Shown: positions 26,037 through 35,821, counted from the first letter of the stretch. The stretch is DNA of 59,792 nt from an uncultured Dokdonella sp. (GCA_934526015.1 CAKSZY010000014.1:1-59792); one strand, 5' to 3'. Translations and numbers: made by a program. The notes: generated by a model not told the origin, from the sequence alone.

Positions 26037-26984
26037 CTAGGCTTGGCGGCGCAGGCGGCGCACGCCGAAGCCGGCGAGGACCGCGCCGAGCACGAGCAGG
26101 GCGAGCGGATCGCGCACCGGCAGGGCCGAGATGTTGTTGCCGGGGCCGCCGTCGGGATTGCTCGGGCACGGTGCCGGCGCCGCCGCGAAACCGGCCATGC
26201 CGAGGCCGCGCAGGCGTTCCGGCCCGGTGATCGGGCCGAGGATCGTCACCGCGCCGGTATTGCGGTTGATGCGCGCGAGGTCGGCCCAGTCGGCGACCGC
26301 GCTGTTGCCCGGTGCCGGCGGCACGTAGTTGATCACCGCCCACAACGCACCGTTCTCGTCGAAGCTCATCGATACCGAGCTGATCCAGGTGCTGTCGGGA
26401 ATGCCGAACGGACCGATCGCCTCGGCCACGCCGGTCGTGGTGTTGATCCGGTAGAAGGTGTTGTTGCCGCGGCCGCCGGCGGCGTACAGGGTTTCGCCGC
26501 GGGCGACGAGGCCGGTCACCTGCGCGCCGGTGCCGCTGCCGACCTGTTCGGTGAGGCCGCGCGCGGCATCGACCTTCCACAGCCGCTGGGTGGTCGCCGA
26601 CGACACCCACATCTGGCCGCTGCAGGTGAAGGTGGCGCCGAAATCGTGCGAATTGAACTGGCCGGTGCCGCTGCCGACATTCAACGGAGCGATGAAATTG
26701 GCCGCGCCGGTGGTCGTGTTGAGGGTGACCAGCGGCTTCTGGCTGAGGCTGTCCGAGATCGCGTGGAGGGTGCGGTTCGGATTGAACGAAAGACCCTTGA
26801 GGTAACCGAAGGTCTGGTTGCCGTGGTTGCCGGCGGTGCCGATGAAGGTGGCCTGGCGCGTCGACAGGTTGACGCTGTACAGCTCGTCGAACGCGGTGGC
26901 ATACGCGGTCGACTGCGCCTGTGCCGCCTCGGCGAAGGCGACAACGGGCACCACTGCAGCAAGGATGCAGGCGAGTGTGCGCAT
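26037..26984 (-). CDS. Secreted protein with CTERM-type C-terminal anchor
   Basis: Protein of 315 aa. A signal peptide (1-23, cleavage near AQAQS) is followed by a repetitive beta-rich region with motifs like LYSVNLSTRQATFIG and ARINRNTGAVTILGPI, suggesting a beta-propeller of the DUF4394/SMP-30-like kind. The last 30 residues comprise LPVRDP, a hydrophobic helix and a terminal GVRRLRRQA. This tripartite tail resembles PEP/IPTL-CTERM sorting signals cut by exosortase-like enzymes, though LPVRDP differs from the canonical motif. The ATG at 26984 begins the signal peptide. Confidence 0.8.
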   Translation of the reverse strand: MRTLACILAAVVPVVAFAEAAQAQSTAYATAFDELYSVNLSTRQATFIGTAGNHGNQTFGYLKGLSFNPNRTLHAISDSLSQKPLVTLNTTTGAANFIAPLNVGSGTGQFNSHDFGATFTCSGQMWVSSATTQRLWKVDAARGLTEQVGSGTGAQVTGLVARGETLYAAGGRGNNTFYRINTTTGVAEAIGPFGIPDSTWISSVSMSFDENGALWAVINYVPPAPGNSAVADWADLARINRNTGAVTILGPITGPERLRGLGMAGFAAAPAPCPSNPDGGPGNNISALPVRDPLALLVLGAVLAGFGVRRLRRQA

Positions 26985-27125
26985 GGCGGACAGGCTGTTA
27001 TCGTTATGGTGTCGTCGGTCCCACGATCCGTGTGGAACGGCCCGAGTCTAGTTCAGTTTTCGACGTCGCGACAAGCGCCCGGGCCGGTTCCGGGGCAATG
27101 CCGTCGACCCAGGGTGCCTGTCCGC

Positions 27126-28169
27126 ATGCCGCGTTACCTTGCTTTCGGCGACCCCGCAACGCCGCCCCGCACCGCCGTCCTGCTCGTCAACCTCGGCACC
27201 CCGGAGGCGCCGACGGTGCCGGCCGTTCGCCGCTATCTTGCTGAATTCCTTGGCGACCCGCGGGTGGTCGAGCAACCGCGTTGGCTCTGGTGGCCGATCC
27301 TGCACGGGATCATCCTGCGCCTGCGGCCGCGGCGTTCGGCGCGTGCCTACGCCAAGGTGTGGAGTCCGCGCGGCTCGCCGTTGCAGTTCGGCACCCAGGC
27401 GTTGGCCGAACGCCTGCAGGCGCGTTTCGCCGGCAGCGGCCTGCTCGTGCGTCATGCCATGCGCTACGGCGAGCCGTCGATTCCGCAGGTGTTGCGCGAA
27501 CTCGGTGCGCTCGGCCTGCGCCGCCTGCTGGTGCTGCCGCTGTTCCCGCAGTACTCGGCCACCACCACGGCCGCCGCCTTCGATGCGCTGACCGCCGAAC
27601 TGCAGCGCTGGCGCTGGCCGCCGGAACTGCGCTTCGTCAACGACTACCACGACGATCCGCTCCATATCGAGGCGCTCGCCGGCAGCGTCGAGGCGCACTG
27701 GCGCGAGCACGGCCGTGGCGAGCGCTTGCTGCTGTCGTTCCACGGCATCCCCGAGCGCTACGTGCGCAACGGCGATCCCTACCGCGCGCAGATCGAGGCC
27801 ACGGTGGCGGCATTGCGCCAGCGACTCGGGCTCGGCGAGGACGTCATCCAGGTCGGCTTCCAGTCGCGCGTCGGTCGCGAGCCGTGGCTGGCGCCGTACA
27901 CCGACCGCCTGCTCGCCGCATGGCCGGGCGAAGGCGTGCGCCGCATCGACGTGATGTGTCCGGGCTTCTCCATCGACTGCCTGGAAACCCTGGAGGAGAT
28001 CGCCATGGGCGGTCGTGAAACCTTCACCGACGCCGGCGGCGAGGCCTTCCATTACATCCCCTGCCTCAACGACGGCGACGGCCAGGTCGAGGCGCTGGCC
28101 GCCCTCGTCGCACGCCACCTGCAGGGCTGGCCCGGCACGCATGGGGCGGCCGCCGGCGGGCAGGGCTGA
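27126..28169 (+). CDS. hemH: Ferrochelatase
   Basis: Terminal enzyme of protoheme synthesis, 347 aa, inserting Fe2+ into protoporphyrin IX. The N-terminus has VLLVNLGTPEAPT. The catalytic His is in LLLSFHGIPERYV (about residue 209), and the acidic metal-site residues are in PGFSIDCLETLEEI (about 280-293). The C-terminal FHYIPCLNDGD is also conserved. The usual bacterial PQYS motif occurs as PLFPQYSATT. It is followed after 4 nt by a hydrolase gene. Confidence 0.96.
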   Translation: MPRYLAFGDPATPPRTAVLLVNLGTPEAPTVPAVRRYLAEFLGDPRVVEQPRWLWWPILHGIILRLRPRRSARAYAKVWSPRGSPLQFGTQALAERLQARFAGSGLLVRHAMRYGEPSIPQVLRELGALGLRRLLVLPLFPQYSATTTAAAFDALTAELQRWRWPPELRFVNDYHDDPLHIEALAGSVEAHWREHGRGERLLLSFHGIPERYVRNGDPYRAQIEATVAALRQRLGLGEDVIQVGFQSRVGREPWLAPYTDRLLAAWPGEGVRRIDVMCPGFSIDCLETLEEIAMGGRETFTDAGGEAFHYIPCLNDGDGQVEALAALVARHLQGWPGTHGAAAGGQG

Positions 28170-28173
28170 GCCG

Positions 28174-29034
28174 GTGGACGCGGCGCGCGAACTTCGCATT
28201 CCGCTGCGTCATGTCGAACTCGCGGCGAAATCCTGGGGCGATCCGGCCTTGCCGCCGTTGCTGGCCCTGCATGGCTGGCTCGACAACGCCGCCTCGTTCG
28301 ACGGCATCGCCCCGCGCCTGGCGGCACGCCACCACGTCGTTGCCGTCGACCTTGCCGGGCATGGCCGTTCGCAGCATCGTGCCGCCGGCCACTGGTATGC
28401 CTACGTCGACTATCTCGACGAGATCGACCAGCTGATCGACCATTTCGGCTGGCCGCGCCTCGACCTGCTCGGCCATTCGCTCGGCGCCACCCTGGCCGCG
28501 GTGTACGCCTCGCTGGCCGCGGAGCGCATCGGCCGGCTCGCCCTCGTCGAGGGCCTGGGTCCGCTCAGCCTCGAACCGCAGCAGGCGCATGCGCAGTTGC
28601 TGCGCGCGTTCGAGGCACGCCGGGCCTTCGAAGGCCGCTTGCGCGTGTTTGCCGATCTCGACACTGCGGTGGCCGCCCGCGTGCGCGCCGGCGATCTCGA
28701 TGCGGCGGCCGCGCGGCTGCTGGTCGAACGCGGCACGCGGCCGGCCGAGGGCGGCGAAGGATTCGTCTGGTCGAGCGATCCGCGCCTGACCCTGCCCGGC
28801 GCGCAGCGCTTCAGCGAGGAGCAACTCGCGCCGATGCTGGCGGCGATCGCGGCACCGACCCTGCTCGTGCTGGCCGAACCGGAAGCGCCGTTCCTGCCGC
28901 GCGAGCTGGTCGAGCGGCGCATCGCCTGCGTGGGCGACATCGAGGTCGTGCGGCTGGCCGGCAGCCATCACCTGCACATGGAGCGGCCGGCCGAGGTGGC
29001 GGCCCTGATCGGCGACTTCCTCGCCCGCGGCTGA
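28174..29034 (+). CDS. Alpha/beta hydrolase
   Basis: Serine hydrolase-fold protein of 286 aa. The oxyanion-hole region is LALHGWLDNAASF, the nucleophile elbow is GHSLG (about residues 102-106), and the catalytic His is in LAGSHHLHMERP near the C-terminus. No signal peptide is present. The substrate is unknown; esterases and epoxide hydrolases are the closest kinds by motif. The GTG at 28174, 4 nt after the hemH stop, is the first reasonable start in frame, which suggests an operon. Confidence 0.88.
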   Translation: MDAARELRIPLRHVELAAKSWGDPALPPLLALHGWLDNAASFDGIAPRLAARHHVVAVDLAGHGRSQHRAAGHWYAYVDYLDEIDQLIDHFGWPRLDLLGHSLGATLAAVYASLAAERIGRLALVEGLGPLSLEPQQAHAQLLRAFEARRAFEGRLRVFADLDTAVAARVRAGDLDAAAARLLVERGTRPAEGGEGFVWSSDPRLTLPGAQRFSEEQLAPMLAAIAAPTLLVLAEPEAPFLPRELVERRIACVGDIEVVRLAGSHHLHMERPAEVAALIGDFLARG

Positions 29035-29037
29035 TCC

Positions 29038-29832
29038 TCAGTCGCGGTCGTTGGCGATCAGGCGGTTGAGTTCGGCCTTCAGCGCCTGGCCGTTGAGGCG
29101 CAGCCACTCGCGCTGTTCGCGCCAGTCGGGCAGGTGCGATTCGACCAGTGCCCAGTAGCGCGGCGAATGGCTGCGGATGCGCAGGTGGCAGAGTTCGTGG
29201 ACGACGACATAGCGCAGCGCCGCCGGCGGGGCGAGCGCGAGGGCGAGGTCGAGGGTCACGCGGTCGCGCGTGTCGAGGCTGCCCCACAGGCTTTTCAGCG
29301 GACGGATGCGGATCGCCGTCGGTGCCATGCCGAGCTGCGGGCAGTAGCGCGCCAGCCAGCGCGACACGTCGCGGCGGATCTGCGCCTCGAGGAAGCTGCG
29401 CAACAGTCCCTGGGTGGCTTCGAGCGCGCGCCGGTGCGGACGCGGCAGGGTGACGACGAGGCGGTCGCCCTCCAGTCCGATGTGCGGATACGAACCGTCG
29501 CGCCAGGACAGGCGCGTGGTCTCGCCACGCAGCGGGATCACCGTCGCCGCGCCGACCTTGAGCGGCGGCGGATGGGAGCCGAGGTTGAGTTCGTCGAGTT
29601 TGCGTTCGAGCCACTCGCCATGCTTGCGCAGGAAGGCGAACACCTGCGCCGGATGGGTGCCCTCGGGGTAGGTGACGCGGGCGCCGCCCGAGGTCACGGT
29701 CAGGCGCAGGCGGCGCGCGCGCGGATGACTGCGGCGCAGGACCTTGATCGTCTCGCCGGCCGGGGTCGGCCATTCGAAGTAGTTGCTCTCGGTGTCCAGG
29801 TTCATCACTCCACCCCACCCCGGGTTGCTCAT
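29038..29832 (-). CDS. SprT/YgjP-like zinc metallopeptidase
   Basis: Protein of 264 aa of the M48/DUF45 group. The zinc site is VVVHELCHLRIRSHSPRYW (HExxH followed by a third His after five residues), near residues 195-215. The upstream part (about 30-150) is a beta-rich DUF45 region with SLWGSLDTRDRV. It is probably cytoplasmic, with an unknown physiological substrate. The ATG at 29832 overlaps the rdgC stop (ATGA), suggesting coupling. The internal ATG at 29805, with a G-rich run upstream, is an alternative that would drop nine residues. Confidence 0.85.
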   Translation of the reverse strand: MSNPGWGGVMNLDTESNYFEWPTPAGETIKVLRRSHPRARRLRLTVTSGGARVTYPEGTHPAQVFAFLRKHGEWLERKLDELNLGSHPPPLKVGAATVIPLRGETTRLSWRDGSYPHIGLEGDRLVVTLPRPHRRALEATQGLLRSFLEAQIRRDVSRWLARYCPQLGMAPTAIRIRPLKSLWGSLDTRDRVTLDLALALAPPAALRYVVVHELCHLRIRSHSPRYWALVESHLPDWREQREWLRLNGQALKAELNRLIANDRD

Positions 29833-30752
29833 GATGCGTCGCGCTCGTCCGGCCGTGGCAGGCCGAACCATTCGTCGAGTTTCTCCAGCAGACGTTTCAG
29901 TTCCAGTGTCATCAGGGCAAAGCGCGCATCGAGGTCGGCGCGGGCGGATTCGCCCGCCTCCTCGCCGATCTCCTCGAGCACCACGTCGAGGAAGCGCAAC
30001 TTGCGGACCACGAGGTCCTCGCCGAGCACGAAGGAAATGCGCTCGTCGAGCTCGAGGCCGAGCTGGAATACCTGCTTGCCCGACTTCAGATGCTCCCGAA
30101 CCTCGTCGGATTCAAGCTCCTGGCGCCGGCAACGCACGATCGCGCCGGCCTCGACCGGGTCGCGCAGCTCGCATTCGTCGCCCCAGGCGAGGCCCTCCGG
30201 CAGCTTGCCATGGACCAGCCACCCCGTCATCAGCGCCCGCGGCGAGTCCGAAGGCGCCATCGGCGTGGCCGGAAACCGCCCCAGGCCCTCGCGGATCGCG
30301 GTCACCGCGTCCTCGGCGGCCTTGCGGCTGGCGGTGTCGACCACCAGCCAGCCGGATTCGGCATCCAGATAGGCGGACAGCCGCGACGGCCGCACGAACG
30401 CGCGCGGCAGCAACTCGTTGATGACGTCGTCCTTCAGCCGCTTGCGCTCGCGGGCGCCGATGCGGCGCGACTCCTTTTCGCTGACTTCGGAGATTTTGAC
30501 CGCCAATGCCTCCACAATCACCGAAGATGGCAGAAGTTTGTCTTCACTGCCGATGCTCAGCAGGGCGAACGGCCCGACCCGGTGCACGAGTTCGTCGGAC
30601 TCGCGCCCGTACGGAGAAACGAAGCCGCGGGTCGCCATCTCGATCGGTCCGCACGGGCGCAGGCGGTGATCGTCGAGCTCTTTTTCGAGCTTCTTCAACG
30701 ACTTGGAGGATGATTCGGGGAAGCGGAACAGGGTCAGGTTGCGAAAGAACAT
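29829..30752 (-). CDS. rdgC: Recombination-associated protein RdgC
   Basis: Ring-shaped DNA-binding protein of 307 aa that modulates RecA loading and growth in recombination mutants. The N-terminus MFFRNLTLFRF and internal VSPYGRESDELVHRVG, LLPSSVI and ERKRLKDDVINELLPRAF are RdgC signatures. It covers the standard length. It is translationally coupled to the downstream metallopeptidase gene by a 4-nt overlap. Confidence 0.95.
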   Translation of the reverse strand: MFFRNLTLFRFPESSSKSLKKLEKELDDHRLRPCGPIEMATRGFVSPYGRESDELVHRVGPFALLSIGSEDKLLPSSVIVEALAVKISEVSEKESRRIGARERKRLKDDVINELLPRAFVRPSRLSAYLDAESGWLVVDTASRKAAEDAVTAIREGLGRFPATPMAPSDSPRALMTGWLVHGKLPEGLAWGDECELRDPVEAGAIVRCRRQELESDEVREHLKSGKQVFQLGLELDERISFVLGEDLVVRKLRFLDVVLEEIGEEAGESARADLDARFALMTLELKRLLEKLDEWFGLPRPDERDAS

Positions 30753-30944
30753 GGGCTCGGCGGCTCGGATTTCGGAAAGGGGACAGGCCAGGGCCGCGGT
30801 CCGGAGGGCGGCAGCCTCGGCAGGGAGGGTCTCGTATTGTGAGACCAAAGCGGCCCGCCGGCACCCTCGGCCGGGCTGGATCCGCGTCGGAGCCGGCACG
30901 TCCGGGCCGGCCTGCGGCGGCGCAGCGCCAGGGCGGAGCGCTTC

Positions 30945-31829
30945 CTATCGGTCGGCGCGGCCGGCGCCGGCGTCGTCGACGGTCGTCGCTGCGGGGAACT
31001 CCGCGCGCTCGCCGGCGCTCGCGCAGGGCGGCGGCAGGGGCGTGCGCTCGAGCCCGTGGAAGTCGAACAGGGCGGGATCGGCGAGCTGCGAGGGCATTAC
31101 CCGGGTCAGCGCACGGAAGATGTTCTCGCTGCGCCCGGGCTGGACGCGCTCCCATTCGGCGAGCATGCGCTTGATCGCCTTGCGCTCGAGGTTCTCCTGC
31201 GATCCGCACAGGTTGCACGGCAGGATCGGGAAGCCGCGCGCGGCCGCATAGGCGGCAATGTCGGCCTCCGCGCAGTAGGCCAGCGGGCGGATCAGCACGT
31301 TGCGGCCGTCGTCGGAGCGCAGCTTCGGCGGCATCGCCTTCAGCGTCGCCTGGTGGAACAGGTTGAGGAACAGCGTCTCGACGATGTCGTCGCGGTGGTG
31401 GCCGAGGGCGATGCGCGTGCAGCCGTTGTCCGCCGCGTAGCGGTACAGCGCGCCGCGGCGCAGACGCGAACACAGCGAACACATCGTGCGCCCCTCGGGC
31501 ACGTTGCGCCGGACCACGCTGTAGGTGTCCTGTTCGAGCACGTGGAACGGGATGCCGAGGCGGCCGAGGAAATCCGGCATCAGCGCGGGATCGTAGCCCG
31601 GCTGCTTCTGGTCGAGATGGACCGCCACCAGCTCGAACGACAGCGGCGCGCGTGCGCGCAACTGCAGGAGGATGTCGAGCAGGGTCCACGAATCCTTGCC
31701 GCCGGACAGGCAGACCATGACGCGATCGCCCTCGCCGATCATGGCGTAGTCGGCGATCGCCTGGCCGACCTGATGGCGCAGGCGCGCAGCAAGACGTTCG
31801 CTGGCGGGATCGGGCGGGCGGGTCGTCAT
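30945..31829 (-). CDS. ttcA: tRNA 2-thiocytidine(32) synthetase TtcA
   Basis: PP-loop ATP pyrophosphatase of 294 aa that thiolates C32 of certain tRNAs using an iron-sulfur cluster. The PP-loop is LSGGKDS (41-47). The two CxxC pairs that hold the cluster are CSLC (117-120) and CNLC (205-208). [13 protein letters not shown] is also conserved. The C-terminal tail after residue 270 is Ala/Gly/Pro-rich and poorly conserved. It is monocistronic by spacing. Confidence 0.95.
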   Translation of the reverse strand: MTTRPPDPASERLAARLRHQVGQAIADYAMIGEGDRVMVCLSGGKDSWTLLDILLQLRARAPLSFELVAVHLDQKQPGYDPALMPDFLGRLGIPFHVLEQDTYSVVRRNVPEGRTMCSLCSRLRRGALYRYAADNGCTRIALGHHRDDIVETLFLNLFHQATLKAMPPKLRSDDGRNVLIRPLAYCAEADIAAYAAARGFPILPCNLCGSQENLERKAIKRMLAEWERVQPGRSENIFRALTRVMPSQLADPALFDFHGLERTPLPPPCASAGERAEFPAATTVDDAGAGRADR

Positions 31830-31926
31830 CGCGGTGGCGGCAAGGCGGGAAGGAAATTGTAGCGAGTGCGCCGGATGCCGGGGTCGGCCGCCGGCGCTAC
31901 ACTCGCAGCCTCACGAGAGGACCGGC

Positions 31927-32133
31927 ATGCAACCCGAAGATCCCGCCGCACTCGTCCGCCGCATCGCCGAGCTGAAGGCCGAGCACCGCCAGCTCGATGC
32001 CCTGATCGCGCACTGGAGCCTCGACCCCGGCAACGACGAGCTGGAGATCAAGCGGCTCAAGCGACGCAAGCTGCATCTCAAGGACTCGATCGCCCTGCTG
32101 CAGAGCCGCCTGATTCCCGACCTCGACGCCTGA
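31927..32133 (+). CDS. YdcH-family (DUF465) small protein
   Basis: Protein of 68 aa predicted to be a helical hairpin. The pattern LVRRIAELKAEHRQLDALI then DELEIKRLKRRKLHLKDSIALLQ is the DUF465/YdcH signature. Function is unknown in the family. A GAGAGG ribosome site lies about 9 nt before the ATG at 31927. It is divergent from ttcA and converges on plsB with 15 nt between the stops. Confidence 0.88.
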   Translation: MQPEDPAALVRRIAELKAEHRQLDALIAHWSLDPGNDELEIKRLKRRKLHLKDSIALLQSRLIPDLDA

Positions 32134-32148
32134 GCAGCGCCTTCGCGG

Positions 32149-34686
32149 TCATTCCGCCGCGTTCGCCGGTGCCGGTGCGGCGACGTTGGCCGCGGCCAGC
32201 TTGAGGATGCCGTGGCGGATGTCGCGGCTGAGGATCACCTTCGCCTCGCGCACGATGTCCTCGAGGGCCGGATCGAAGTCGAGCTTGTTGGCCGCGTCCG
32301 GCCAGACCACGCGACGTTCGCGCAGCTTCTGGATGAAGCCGCGGAACAGCGAACGGTCGAAGAATTCCGGTGCATTGAGCTCGTGCAGCAACGACAGCCG
32401 CTGCGCGGTGAGGAAGCAGAGGTTTTCCAGTTCGCTGGCCGACAGCGTGCCGCGGCCGTTGCCGACCAGCAGGGCGATGGTGATGTAGTAGCGCTCGACC
32501 GCCTGCAGCAGGCTGTGCGAGAGCGCGCGCAGGCGGAATGCGCTGTCGCTCTGCCCCGGCGCACGTTCGATCACCCGGCCATCGGCGTCGGCTTCGAGCA
32601 GTCCGCGGGCGACGAGGAAGTCGAGCGCTTCCTCGACCCGCTGGCTGAAGCCGGCTTCGTCCCACGGCAGGAACCACTCGGCCTGGATGAACGGGTAGAT
32701 CAGGCGGCCGAGGCGCAGGATCGACACGCGCGCCATGCGCCGGTTGTTGAGGAAGCAGCAGGCGATCCACGCCGCGGCGACGAACAGGTGCTGCACGTTG
32801 TTGCGGAAGTACGAGAGCAGCACCGCGTTGTCGCCCTCGGCCATCAGCACGTCGCCGAGCGGGTGCTGGACGCGGCGGATCCACTGCATGCCTTCGGCGT
32901 AGGCGATGATCTCGTTCGCGCCGAGCGCGGTGACCGTCATGCGGTCGCTGCACGGCAGGCCGGCGAGCAGGTCCTTGCACAGCTCGATCTGGGCGACGAG
33001 GTCGGTTTCCGCGATCGCGTGCTTCGGCATCGCCAGCAGGGCGAGGGCGACGAGGTTGATCGGGTTGACGTCGGCGGCGCGATTGACGTTGATCTGGATG
33101 CGTTCGGCCAGCGCATCGACGGTGCTGCCGAGCCAGTCGGGCTTCTCGTCGGGCGTCGCCGTCGCCGCACGCCAGTCGGGCACCAGGGTGTCGAGCAGCG
33201 GCGCCAGTTCGATCGGCTCGCCGAAGTTGATGGTGACCCGGCCGTAGCGCTGGCGCAGCACCTTGACCGAGCGCAGCAGGCCGAGCAGCGATTCCTTCTC
33301 CTTCGCCTTGCCGGACAGCTCGCCGATGTAGGAGCTGCCTTCCATCAGCTTCTCGTAGCCGATGTAGACCGGCTGGAAGATCACCGGCCGGCGCGACTCG
33401 CGCAGGAAGCTGCGCAGGGTCATGGCGAGCATGCCGCCACGCGGCTGCAGCAGGCGGCCGGTGCGCGAACGGCCGCCCTCGATGAAGTATTCGAGGGCCA
33501 CGCCGCGCACGAACAGCTGGCTCACGTACTCGGTGAACACCGCCGAATAGAGCGCGTTCGACTTGAAGCTGCGACGCAGGAAGAAGGCGCCGCCGCGGCG
33601 CAGGATGGCGCCGAGGACCGGCAGGTTGAGGTTGACGCCGGCGGCGATGTGCGGCGGCACGAGGCCGTTCTGGTAGAGCTGGTAGCTCAGCAGCAGGTAG
33701 TCGATGTGGCTGCGGTGGCAGGGCACGTAGATCACTTCGTGGCCCGGCGCGAGCGCGCGCAGGCGCTCGAAGTGGTGCATGACGACGCCGTCGTAGAGCT
33801 TGTTCCAGAACGCGATCAGCATGAACGACAGCGAGCGCACGACGGTGTGCGAATAGTCGGCAGCGATCTCCAGCGCATAGCTGCGCGCGCGTCCGCGCGC
33901 CTGTTCGGGGCGGATGTTTTCCTTGGCCGCGGTGGCAGCGATCGCGGCGGCCACCGGATCGGCATTGACGACGCTGTCGACGACCATGCGCCGGTGCGAC
34001 AGGTCGGCGCCGATGATGGTCGTGCGCACGCGGCGGAAATGCACGCGCAGCACGCGCGCGAGCTTGCGCACGCTGCGCTCGAGCGGGGCATCGCCCTGCT
34101 CGGCGAGAGTGTCGCGCAGCGACACCGGCGTGGAGAACTGCACGATGGTGTCGCGGCCGTTGAGCAGGATCGCGAGCAGGCGGCGGAAGCGGCCGACCAC
34201 CACCCAGTTCTCGGCAAACAGCACGCGGAACCAGCCCGATTGCCGGTCCGGGGCGCGGCCGACGAAGATCGATACCGGCACGAGGCGGACGTCGAGTGCC
34301 GGGTCGGCGGCGACCAGTTCGGCCAGTCGCCCGAGCGTCTCCGAACGCGAGGCCGGATTGCGCCGCCGCCACAGGCCCGGACGCGGGGTGAGCGCGATGA
34401 TCGCGCGCGCGCGCTTGATCGGCAGCAGCGCGGCGGCTTCGTACGGCGAGGACAGTCCGGCCTCGCGGCAGGCCTGATCGAGGATCAGCGTGTCGGACAG
34501 GCCGTAGCGTTCGACCACGTAGACCGTGGTCGGGCCGTCGGCGGGGATCAGCGTGTGCGGATCGCGCGGTTCGCGGCGGATGCGGATCCACGGCCGCAAC
34601 AGGGCGCCGAACAGCTTGAGCCAGCCCGGGACCCGCACCGGCTCGGCCGGCGCGTGCAGGGGAAGGTTCTGCTGCTGCTGATGCAT
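32149..34686 (-). CDS. plsB: Glycerol-3-phosphate acyltransferase PlsB
   Basis: Membrane-associated enzyme of 845 aa, making lysophosphatidate from sn-glycerol 3-phosphate and acyl-ACP/CoA, the first step of phospholipid synthesis. The acyltransferase motifs are in order: HRSHIDYLL (HX4D catalytic block), FFLRRSFKSNALY, YFIEGGRSRTGR, and VYIGYEKLMEG. The long C-terminal domain after about residue 500 is typical for PlsB. The ATG at 34686 follows the family N-terminus; the frame stays open upstream. Gene order suggests possible co-transcription with the lipoprotein gene 58 nt upstream. Confidence 0.95.
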   Translation of the reverse strand: MHQQQQNLPLHAPAEPVRVPGWLKLFGALLRPWIRIRREPRDPHTLIPADGPTTVYVVERYGLSDTLILDQACREAGLSSPYEAAALLPIKRARAIIALTPRPGLWRRRNPASRSETLGRLAELVAADPALDVRLVPVSIFVGRAPDRQSGWFRVLFAENWVVVGRFRRLLAILLNGRDTIVQFSTPVSLRDTLAEQGDAPLERSVRKLARVLRVHFRRVRTTIIGADLSHRRMVVDSVVNADPVAAAIAATAAKENIRPEQARGRARSYALEIAADYSHTVVRSLSFMLIAFWNKLYDGVVMHHFERLRALAPGHEVIYVPCHRSHIDYLLLSYQLYQNGLVPPHIAAGVNLNLPVLGAILRRGGAFFLRRSFKSNALYSAVFTEYVSQLFVRGVALEYFIEGGRSRTGRLLQPRGGMLAMTLRSFLRESRRPVIFQPVYIGYEKLMEGSSYIGELSGKAKEKESLLGLLRSVKVLRQRYGRVTINFGEPIELAPLLDTLVPDWRAATATPDEKPDWLGSTVDALAERIQINVNRAADVNPINLVALALLAMPKHAIAETDLVAQIELCKDLLAGLPCSDRMTVTALGANEIIAYAEGMQWIRRVQHPLGDVLMAEGDNAVLLSYFRNNVQHLFVAAAWIACCFLNNRRMARVSILRLGRLIYPFIQAEWFLPWDEAGFSQRVEEALDFLVARGLLEADADGRVIERAPGQSDSAFRLRALSHSLLQAVERYYITIALLVGNGRGTLSASELENLCFLTAQRLSLLHELNAPEFFDRSLFRGFIQKLRERRVVWPDAANKLDFDPALEDIVREAKVILSRDIRHGILKLAAANVAAPAPANAAE

Positions 34687-34744
34687 CGGTGCGGGCGCGT
34701 GCGCGGGCAGGCCATCGTGGCGACGGCCGGCCGCGCGCGCAGCC

Positions 34745-35626
34745 TCAGTTGCCGGTCGCCGGCGTGCCGGCATTGCCGGCGCCGTGGCTGGCGATCTTGT
34801 CGATCGTGTCCTTGCCGTACCAGCGGCCATCGATGTGGACCATCTCGGTCTCGGTCGTCAGCGCGGCGCCGAGGAAGTCGTAGCTGACCTTGACCACGGC
34901 GTGACGGCCGTCGTTGGAGACGACTTCGGTCTTGACCGAATCGAGGCTGCGGTCGATCGACAGGCCGTAGCCGTCGAGCAGGGCCTTGAGGCCGCCGAAT
35001 GCGATCTTCAGCTTCGGCGCCGCCTGGTCGAAGGTCAGCGCGCGCGCCTCGTCGAGGGTCTGCAGTTCGAGCGCGCGCGCGGTCGCCGACAGGGTGTCGA
35101 GCGACTTGCGCACCAGCGCGGGGTCGGTGAAGTGGGTCTTCTGCGCCCATTCGGCCAGGGCCTTGATCGCCGCCATGGCCTGTTCCTTCTCGGCCGCCGA
35201 CAGCTCGGGGCTCTGCTGGACGAGACCCTGCAGGTAGCCCTGGCCCATCGCCACCATGCCCGGCAGCTGCTGCTTGTACTGGGCGTCGAACTGCTGCAGG
35301 TCGGCCTCGATCGAGGCATACAGGGTGGCGGCGGCGTCGGGCGCGGTCAGTTTCGCCATCGCCTCGGCAAAGCGCGCGCGCTGGTCATCGTCGATGTCCG
35401 GCTGGCGCTCGTTCCATTCGGATTTGATGCGGGCGAACTCGGCCGGCGGCAGCATGCTTTCGACCAGGCCGGCGACATCGTTCTCGCGGGCGAGGCGGAC
35501 CGAGGCCAGGATGGCCTGGTCGGGTCCGGCCGCGGCACCGCCCGGACTGGCGGAATCACGGTTGCAGGCCGCGGCGAGGACGAGCAGCGCACCGGTGAGG
35601 AGGGCGAGGGCGACTTTCTTCAACAT
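34745..35626 (-). CDS. Lipoprotein of unknown function
   Basis: Protein of 293 aa with a lipoprotein signal (lipobox LAAAC, Cys near residue 21). The mature part is mostly helical, with charged segments to about residue 215. A small C-terminal domain (about 220-285) with VVSNDGRHAVVKVSYDFLGAALTTETEMVHIDGRWYGKD resembles an NTF2-like or DUF4878-type sheet. I recognise no specific family. A good promoter lies just upstream (35661-35690). Its neighbour plsB suggests an envelope role, which is inference. Confidence 0.8.
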   Translation of the reverse strand: MLKKVALALLTGALLVLAAACNRDSASPGGAAAGPDQAILASVRLARENDVAGLVESMLPPAEFARIKSEWNERQPDIDDDQRARFAEAMAKLTAPDAAATLYASIEADLQQFDAQYKQQLPGMVAMGQGYLQGLVQQSPELSAAEKEQAMAAIKALAEWAQKTHFTDPALVRKSLDTLSATARALELQTLDEARALTFDQAAPKLKIAFGGLKALLDGYGLSIDRSLDSVKTEVVSNDGRHAVVKVSYDFLGAALTTETEMVHIDGRWYGKDTIDKIASHGAGNAGTPATGN

Positions 35627-35660
35627 GGGAGGGATCGTTCAGCGCGGGAAACGGAACGGC

Positions 35661-35690
35661 ACTCTAGGGAGATTGCGGCGGATTCCGCAA
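35661..35690 (-). promoter_or_regulatory. Predicted lipoprotein promoter, TTGCGG-18-TAGAGT
   Basis: On the minus strand TTGCGG (35690-35685) and TAGAGT (35666-35661) are separated by 18 nt. The flanking bases (CC before the -35, AATC after it, CTCCC before the -10) align without gaps to the amidohydrolase promoter at 53297-53326. The start of transcription would be about 28 nt before the ATG. Confidence 0.55.
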
Positions 35691-35784
35691 GGGCGGCTTG
35701 GGCCGGGCGCCCGGGCCAGCGCCGCGCGGTGCGCGCCGCAGCCCGGTCCGGCGCGGTCGCCGCCGCTCGCGGTGGCCGGCGGCC

Positions 35785-35821
35785 GGAAAGAAAAAACCCG
35801 GGCGGCGCGGGCCATCCGGGT
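35785..35821 (-). terminator. Rho-independent terminator after the acid phosphatase gene
   Basis: The ACCCGG/CCGGGT stem (35796-35801 with 35816-35821), with inner GC pairs, is followed on the minus strand by TTTTTCTTT. It lies about 160 nt beyond the stop at 35981. The rest of the 35691-35980 gap holds no gene; a lower-GC patch at 35936-35970 carries a CAAGTTG direct repeat of unknown meaning. Confidence 0.8.
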
